A DNA stretch of 64,000 bases, from contig JAEOAD010000024.1 in NCBI GenBank assembly GCA_036365145.1, positions 12,791,501 through 12,855,500 on the forward strand. The letters are read 5' to 3'. The notes below the pieces were generated by a model. It searched no databases, was not told the origin of the DNA, and worked only from the letters and a program-made list of their open reading frames with translations. The translations under genes and the position numbers were made by a program. Below, piece after piece: positions 59,287-64,000 of the stretch (position 1 is the stretch's first letter; every line of letters starts with the position of its first letter). This stretch comes from Orientallactaga sibirica. Its lineage: Eukaryota > Chordata > Mammalia > Rodentia > Dipodidae.

Positions 59287-59640
59287 GGATCTGGGTAGAT
59301 GGCTCAGTAGTTAAAAGTACTTGCTTAAAAGCCTGCCCGACAGAGTTCAATACCCCAGCACCCATGTAAACCTGGATGCAAGGTGGCGGGTGCATCTGTA
59401 ATCTAAGTATACAATAGGAGGCAGGGTCAGTAAACTCCAGTAAAGCCAGTAGACCAGCTAGACTGGAGCAAGTAAAGTGACAAAAACAAAATAATGGTGG
59501 CCCTGTCTCAAGCAAAGTGGAAGGAAAGGACAAACAAACACCCCAAGGTTGTCTTCAGCCCTTCAGATGGGCCCAGCAGCACATACATGCCCATGCACAC
59601 ACACTGACCATACATATGCACATATACTTACACTTAGTAA
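59287..59640 (+). mobile_element. B4 SINE, sense
   Basis: ID-like head ('gggtagatggctcagtagtt', 'ataccccagcacccatgta'), then a B1-related middle ('aataggaggcagggtcag', 'gtggccctgtctcaagcaa'). The 3' part is AC-rich ('ccccaaggttgtcttcagc', 'cacacacactgaccat'). This is the clearest B4 in the window. Confidence 0.78.
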
Positions 59641-59984
59641 TAGTAGGAGCTTAAACCATGACACCACCATTTCCTCAAAGTTAATGGCTGAGCCCTGCCA
59701 ACATAGAAATGTTTGTGGAAAAATGACTGAGCTTTTCCCAAATTCACACTACTAATGGTTAAAGCCAAGCCAATGCAGAAAGAAGTCAGCGATTAAACAA
59801 TATGCAGATTCAAAGCCAAAACTCTTCAGTAGATAACAGTGGAATCTAATATCTTAAGTTATGATAAAGCAAATTCTTAGGTATGGAGACACAAGAAACA
59901 CTGTGCATTTGTACATATTGATTAGGAGAAACTGTCTTGAGATGATCCAGAAGCTGGACTTCTTGGATAATGACTTTAAAACAA

Positions 59985-60509
59985 GGTTATGGTTTGTGTC
60001 TAAAATGTCCTCCAAAAAGCATGTGCTAAAGGCTTGGTTGCCAGCTAACAGCCTTTTGGGACTCCGTTCTTATCAATGGATTAATCCACTGGTGAGTTAA
60101 TAATTTGATTGGCTATTGGAAGGTGATAGAAACTGATAAGGAGGATCTAATTGAAGTGGATCACTGAAGACTGTATTTTATTTATTTATTTTTTATTTTT
60201 TTGAAGACTGTATTTTAACTCAACTTTCAAATTTCAGTTCTCTCTCCCACCATCTACCATCCCCCCTCTGCCCTCTCTCTCCCTTTCTCCCCTCTCTTCC
60301 GACTTCATTCTAGGCTGTCTTGAGAGGAGTGGTTTTACTGTGGCCACAGGCTTCTGCCTGTATGTTATTCTGTAACACATACCCAGAAATAATGAAGCCA
60401 AGTGAACATGGATCAAAATATATGAAATTGTGAATCAAAAATGATAATTGTTTTTTTTCTTTTGAATTGTTTTCTCAGGTACTTTGTTACAGCAGAAGAG
60501 AGCATAACA
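59985..60509 (+). mobile_element. old MaLR LTR inside the LINE, sense
   Basis: Begins 'ggttatggtttgtgtctaaa' and continues 'aggcttggttgccagctaac'. A CT-rich middle follows, then an end 'ttctcaggtactttgttaca'...'agcataaca'. No intact duplication is seen. Confidence 0.65.
60166..60217 (-). repeat. 15-bp direct repeat flanking a 22-base T-rich insert
   Basis: gaagactgtatttta occurs at 60166-60180 and 60203-60217, with only T/A-rich sequence between (60181-60202). The right copy contains TTTT/AA, the L1 endonuclease target. It reads as an antisense retrotransposition event that left only the poly-A tail. Confidence 0.8.
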
Positions 60510-60747
60510 TATACATTTAACATGCATTTAAGATATTAAAGAAAGACAATAGTCTAATGAATAAACAGGAAGAGAACCACAAGAGAAAATGGAAATGGAA
60601 CAACTGTACTAAAAAGAAAATCACTATATGGATATAATATAGTGCATGTAGCTGAAAACTAATCTATGAGCCTTAAGGTAGGAAGGTAGAAATAATCCAG
60701 ACTGGAGAAGTGATAAAATAAAATAAATTAATAATCAAACAGTCTTC

Positions 60748-60885
60748 GCCAGGCAATGTGGCAATGCCTTTAATCTCAGCAGAGGAAGAAGTAGGAGGAT
60801 CGTCGAGAGCTTGGGGCCACCTGGAGACTACAGAGTGAATTCCAGGTCAGCCAATACCCTACCAAAACAAATAACAATGATCCCC
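60748..60885 (+). mobile_element. B1 SINE, sense, diverged
   Basis: 'gccaggcaatgtggcaatgc', 'gaagaagtaggaggatcgtc', 'gtgaattccaggtcagcc'. The duplication 'cagtctt'/'aagtctta' is approximate. Confidence 0.85.
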
Positions 60886-61237
60886 CCCAAAGTCTTAGTC
60901 AATTATAGGACAATAATAGTAATATGTAAGTAACTAAATTATGAAAAGAAAAATGCAACATTGAACCAGAAGAATATTTAAAGAAATGATGGCTTGTAAC
61001 TTCCTAAATGTGATGAAAACCCTAACTTACAAATCAAGCTTATGTAAACATTAAAATATTAAAATATTATAAACACATACAAACACACACATGTATCCTC
61101 AACTAAGCTCATCATTTTCAAATCACTGAAACACAAATACAGAATGTAGAGAGCAGTGCTACAGAAAAGCAAAACAACATCTATTTGTTTCCCATGAGAA
61201 ATAAAAAAGGACTGAAGACTTTAAAACTATATCTTTC

Positions 61238-61775
61238 AGGGCTGTATAGATGGTGTGGTGGTTTGATTCAGGTGTCCTCCATAAATTTATGTGTTCTGAA
61301 TGCTTAGGTCCCCAGCTGTTGGTAATTTGAGAATTGAAACTTCCTGGAAGTGATGCTTTGTTGGGGGAGGGCTTATGGGTGTTCAAGCCAGCTTCCTTTT
61401 GCCAGTGTTTGGCACACTCTCCTGTTGCTGTTGTCTACTTTATGTTGGCCAGAAGATGATGTTCATCCTCTGTTCATGCCATTATTTTCCCCTGCCATCA
61501 TGGAGCTTCCCATCCAGGCTAAGCCAAAATAAACCCTTTCCTCCCACAAGCTGATTTTAGTTGGGTGTTTTCTGCCAGCAATGTGAACCTCACTGCAACA
61601 GATTTCTTCACAGTTACGGCACTTGTCTGCAAAGCCTGACTCAGGTTTGATTCCTCAGAACCCATGGGGGCCAGATGCACATGGTAGTACATGAGTCTGG
61701 AGTTCATTTGCAGTGCCTAGAGGCCCTGGCAAATCCATATTCTTTCTGTCTCTCTCAAAAATAAATAAAAATAAA
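61238..61775 (+). mobile_element. DIP-like SINE split by a MaLR LTR, sense
   Basis: The head 'gggctgtatagatgg' (61239-61253) and the rest from 'cttcacagttacggcactt' (about 61606) to a (AAATA)n tail form one SINE. The LTR at 61254-61600 separates them. Confidence 0.88.
61254..61600 (+). mobile_element. MaLR solo LTR (MT-type), inside a SINE
   Basis: TGTGGTGGTTTGATTC at the left, ...CACTGCAACA at the right, and 'caaaataaaccctttcctcc' as polyadenylation region. The 5-bp duplication is gatgg (61249-61253) and gattt (61601-61605), with two changes. At 347 bp it has the size of rodent MT LTRs. Confidence 0.85.
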
Positions 61776-62660
61776 AATAAAAGTGCATCTTTCAGATACT
61801 GAAGAAAAACACTAGAACCCTACTAATCCAGAATTAAAGACAATTAAATCTTTTCTACTATGAGAGATTTAGGTGATAGGGGGTCCAAAGTGTCTACTCT
61901 TCTTACTCTAATGAAGTTAAAAATGCAATGAAATAATATTTAAAACTAACTAGAACAATTAAGAAAAAAAGGCTAATAACAAATACTGCCAAAGATGCAA
62001 AATAACTAGAGTTGTCATACAATGCTGGTAGAGAAATAAAATACTAGAATTGCTTTGACAAATAATGTTCTATACTTCTTATTGAATCCACTATGTACAT
62101 ATGCGATGACCATCCAACTTCAGACATGGACACTTATTCAAAAAAATATGGTCTGACAAAAAAGAAATATGTCTTCACAAAGATGTCTATGTATTTATAA
62201 GAATTTTATTAATTGTAGCTAAACTTGGAAATAACCCAAACATCTGTCAATATGAACAGAGTAAACAAATTACTGTATGTTGATATCATTGAATGTTATT
62301 CAATAACTAAGTAAGCAACAAAAGCAAGCCATTGCATTATGCAACCACCAGGATCCAAATTAAAGACTTTATGCTAAGCCAGAGTAGCTGGACACCAAAG
62401 ACCATATATTATATGACTCTATGTGAAATTCAAAAGTATGCATACACAATCTATAATGATAGAAATAAGACCAACATTTGGCTAAATAAGTAAAGATCAA
62501 TTAGAAGTAAAATAGTTCTTGTGATAATTGGGCAGACTGTATGAGGAAGACTGATTAAAGGAGTACACACATTTGTCAAAACACTTTATATGAACCTCAA
62601 GAATCTCTGCATGGCATTTCTCCTAGGCAAAAACTTTATGAAGGAGTAGCTAAACATTAT

Positions 62661-63126
62661 TTAGGCAAGATCATCGTAGGCACAAAGCTTTCAGGAAAAC
62701 AAGTTTCTTCTTGCATTAGGCAGTTATGTTTGCTAAAATCTGCTGATGGGGCTGGGAAGATGGCTCAGTGGTTAAAGGCACTTATTTGAAAATTGCTGAT
62801 GTGTAGGTAATGCAGTAAAAGGAGAACAAATATTATAAGAAGAGTTATTGAAATGAGGACTGGAGTCGCCACCTGCCTTCCCTTGCTTCTTATTTCATGT
62901 ACATTTGCTTGCCTATTATTCATTGAATTCCTTCGTATTCTCATCTATTTCACATACAGTGTTTTATGGTTTGAAGGAATGTTAAGGTTTATCTTTTTAT
63001 TACCTACTACTTACAAACTATTTAGGTATACTAGCAGTGAGCACAAGAAAAAATGAAGATTGCCTGGATTCCCTGGATTAGATAGAGATATTTTGGAAAG
63101 TCTTTTCTTAAAGAATACAAAATCTG
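62661..63126. other. unassigned, with a SINE head stump
   Basis: 62750-62790 reads 'gggctgggaagatggctcag' and then loses the SINE pattern. Nothing else is recognised. Confidence 0.5.
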
Positions 63127-63326
63127 GGCTGAAGAGATGACTTAGCAATTAAAGTTGCTTACTGCAAAATCTGTCAATGAGTTCAATTCCCCTGTACCCA
63201 CACAAACCCAGATTTACAAAGAGACACATGCATCTGGAGTTCGTTTGCAGAGGCAAGAGGCCCTGGCATGCCCCATTCTCTCACTCTCTCTCTTTCTCTG
63301 TCTCACATAAATAAATAAATATGTCC
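63127..63326 (+). mobile_element. DIP-like SINE, sense
   Basis: 'gggctgaagagatgacttag', 'tctggagttcgtttgcagag', CT stretch, (TAAA)n tail. Confidence 0.92.
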
Positions 63327-63356
63327 TAAGAAGAATATATAATTTTTAAATGTTCT

Positions 63357-63546
63357 GTTTACTTATTTGCAAGGACAGAGGGGGATGGGAAAGAATGGTT
63401 ATGCCAGGATCTCCAGCTACTGCAAACGAACTCAAGATATATATGCCACTTCGTGTATCTGGCTTTATGTGGGTACTGGGGAATTGAACCCTGGTTGTTA
63501 GGCTTTGAAGGCAAGCACCTTAACATGTAAGCCATCTCTCCAGCCC
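63357..63546 (-). mobile_element. DIP-like SINE, antisense
   Basis: 'gatctccagctactgcaaac', 'gtgggtactggggaattgaa', 'gccatctctccagccc'. It stands head-to-head with the next SINE cluster, separated by about 30 bases. Confidence 0.92.
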
Positions 63547-63574
63547 TAGAATAAACAACTCTTGACAATTATGT

Positions 63575-63790
63575 TTTTTCTTTTTTAGAGAGAGAAAAAG
63601 GGAATTGGTATGCCAAGACCTAAGCCACTGAAATCGAACTCCAGATACTTGTGCCACCTAGTGTGCATGTGTGACCTTGTGCATGCATCATCTTTGTGTG
63701 TCTGGCTTATGTGGGATATGGAGAGAGACTGAACATATGTCCTAAGGCTTCTAAGGCAAGCACTTTAACCACTAAGCCATTTCTCCAGCA
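63575..63790 (-). mobile_element. DIP-like SINE, long-body subfamily, antisense
   Basis: Has the extra body segment ('gtgtgaccttgtgcatgcat') of the copies at 10338-10574 and 38668-38928, and ends 'gccatttctccagc'. Confidence 0.9.
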
Positions 63791-64000
63791 CAATTTTGTT
63801 TTTAACAAAAAGTTTTGCTTTATAAAATAGCAACATAAAGGGTAGATCCTAGATATTAGTAGAATGACTGACAGTAGACACTACTTAATTCTTCTGTAAT
63901 TGTTTAAAAATAAAAACTTGAAATTTGTTGATAATTGTCACTATACAATGTGGTCACAGCATCTATCGATTTAGAGTAGTTCTGCTTAAAAATTAATGAA
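63791..64000. other. unassigned sequence
   Basis: Nothing recognised. Confidence 0.5.

Larger units (their letters stand above)
59750..62660 (+). mobile_element. old L1M/HAL1-like LINE, sense, with nested insertions
   Basis: Fragments in the same orientation and in the expected order: about 59850-59984; 60540-60740 and 60900-61236 ('tttaaagaaatgatggcttg', 'aacttcctaaatgtgatga'); 61775-61990; and 61990-62660. The last is the L1 3' end ('gagttgtcatacaatgctgg', 'ttggaaataacccaaacatc', 'tattatatgactctatgtga'). Frame-broken throughout. Confidence 0.65.

Overview
This window reads as rodent nuclear DNA, most likely from a jerboa or another dipodoid (Jaculus-like). It is AT-rich and CpG-poor. I recognise no protein-coding gene, exon, tRNA, rRNA, small-RNA gene or CRISPR. 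The species call rests on its interspersed repeats. About two dozen copies are of a B2-superfamily SINE with the dipodoid DIP layout: a tRNA-like head starting 'ggctggagagatggc', a body ending near 'ggaggccctggc', a CT-rich stretch, then an AATAAA-rich tail. They sit alongside B1, B4 and ID SINEs, a rodent L1 3' end, and MaLR-type LTRs. All of these were identified by eye, without an alignment program.

Layout. 0-6 kb: a solo LTR with a perfect 5-bp target duplication, then an L1 3' end invaded in turn by a B1, a MaLR LTR and a SINE, then SINEs and a 50-bp-arm hairpin. 6-10 kb: few repeats. 10-19 kb: SINEs, a B4 split by an L1 3' end, an ID element and SINE-tail microsatellites. 19-31 kb: SINE-poor, with an L2, one LTR, an L1 3' end and one strong candidate conserved non-coding segment (25.4-25.8 kb). 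31-45 kb: dense SINE/B1 insertions, one MaLR LTR, one candidate class I LTR and another candidate conserved segment (43.6-44.2 kb). 45-54 kb: mostly unique, with an L1 3' end at 49 kb and a candidate enhancer-like segment at 52.7-53.0 kb. 54-64 kb: a thick stack of old L1M/HAL1-like sequence, L2, MaLR LTRs, B4, B1 and SINEs nested in one another.

The parts do not work together as a pathway. The likely functional content is regulatory: candidate non-coding elements and SINE copies that carry near-consensus CTCF motifs. The window is best read as intergenic or large-intron DNA. The ORFs of 60-170 codons look like chance frames, several of them running through repeats.
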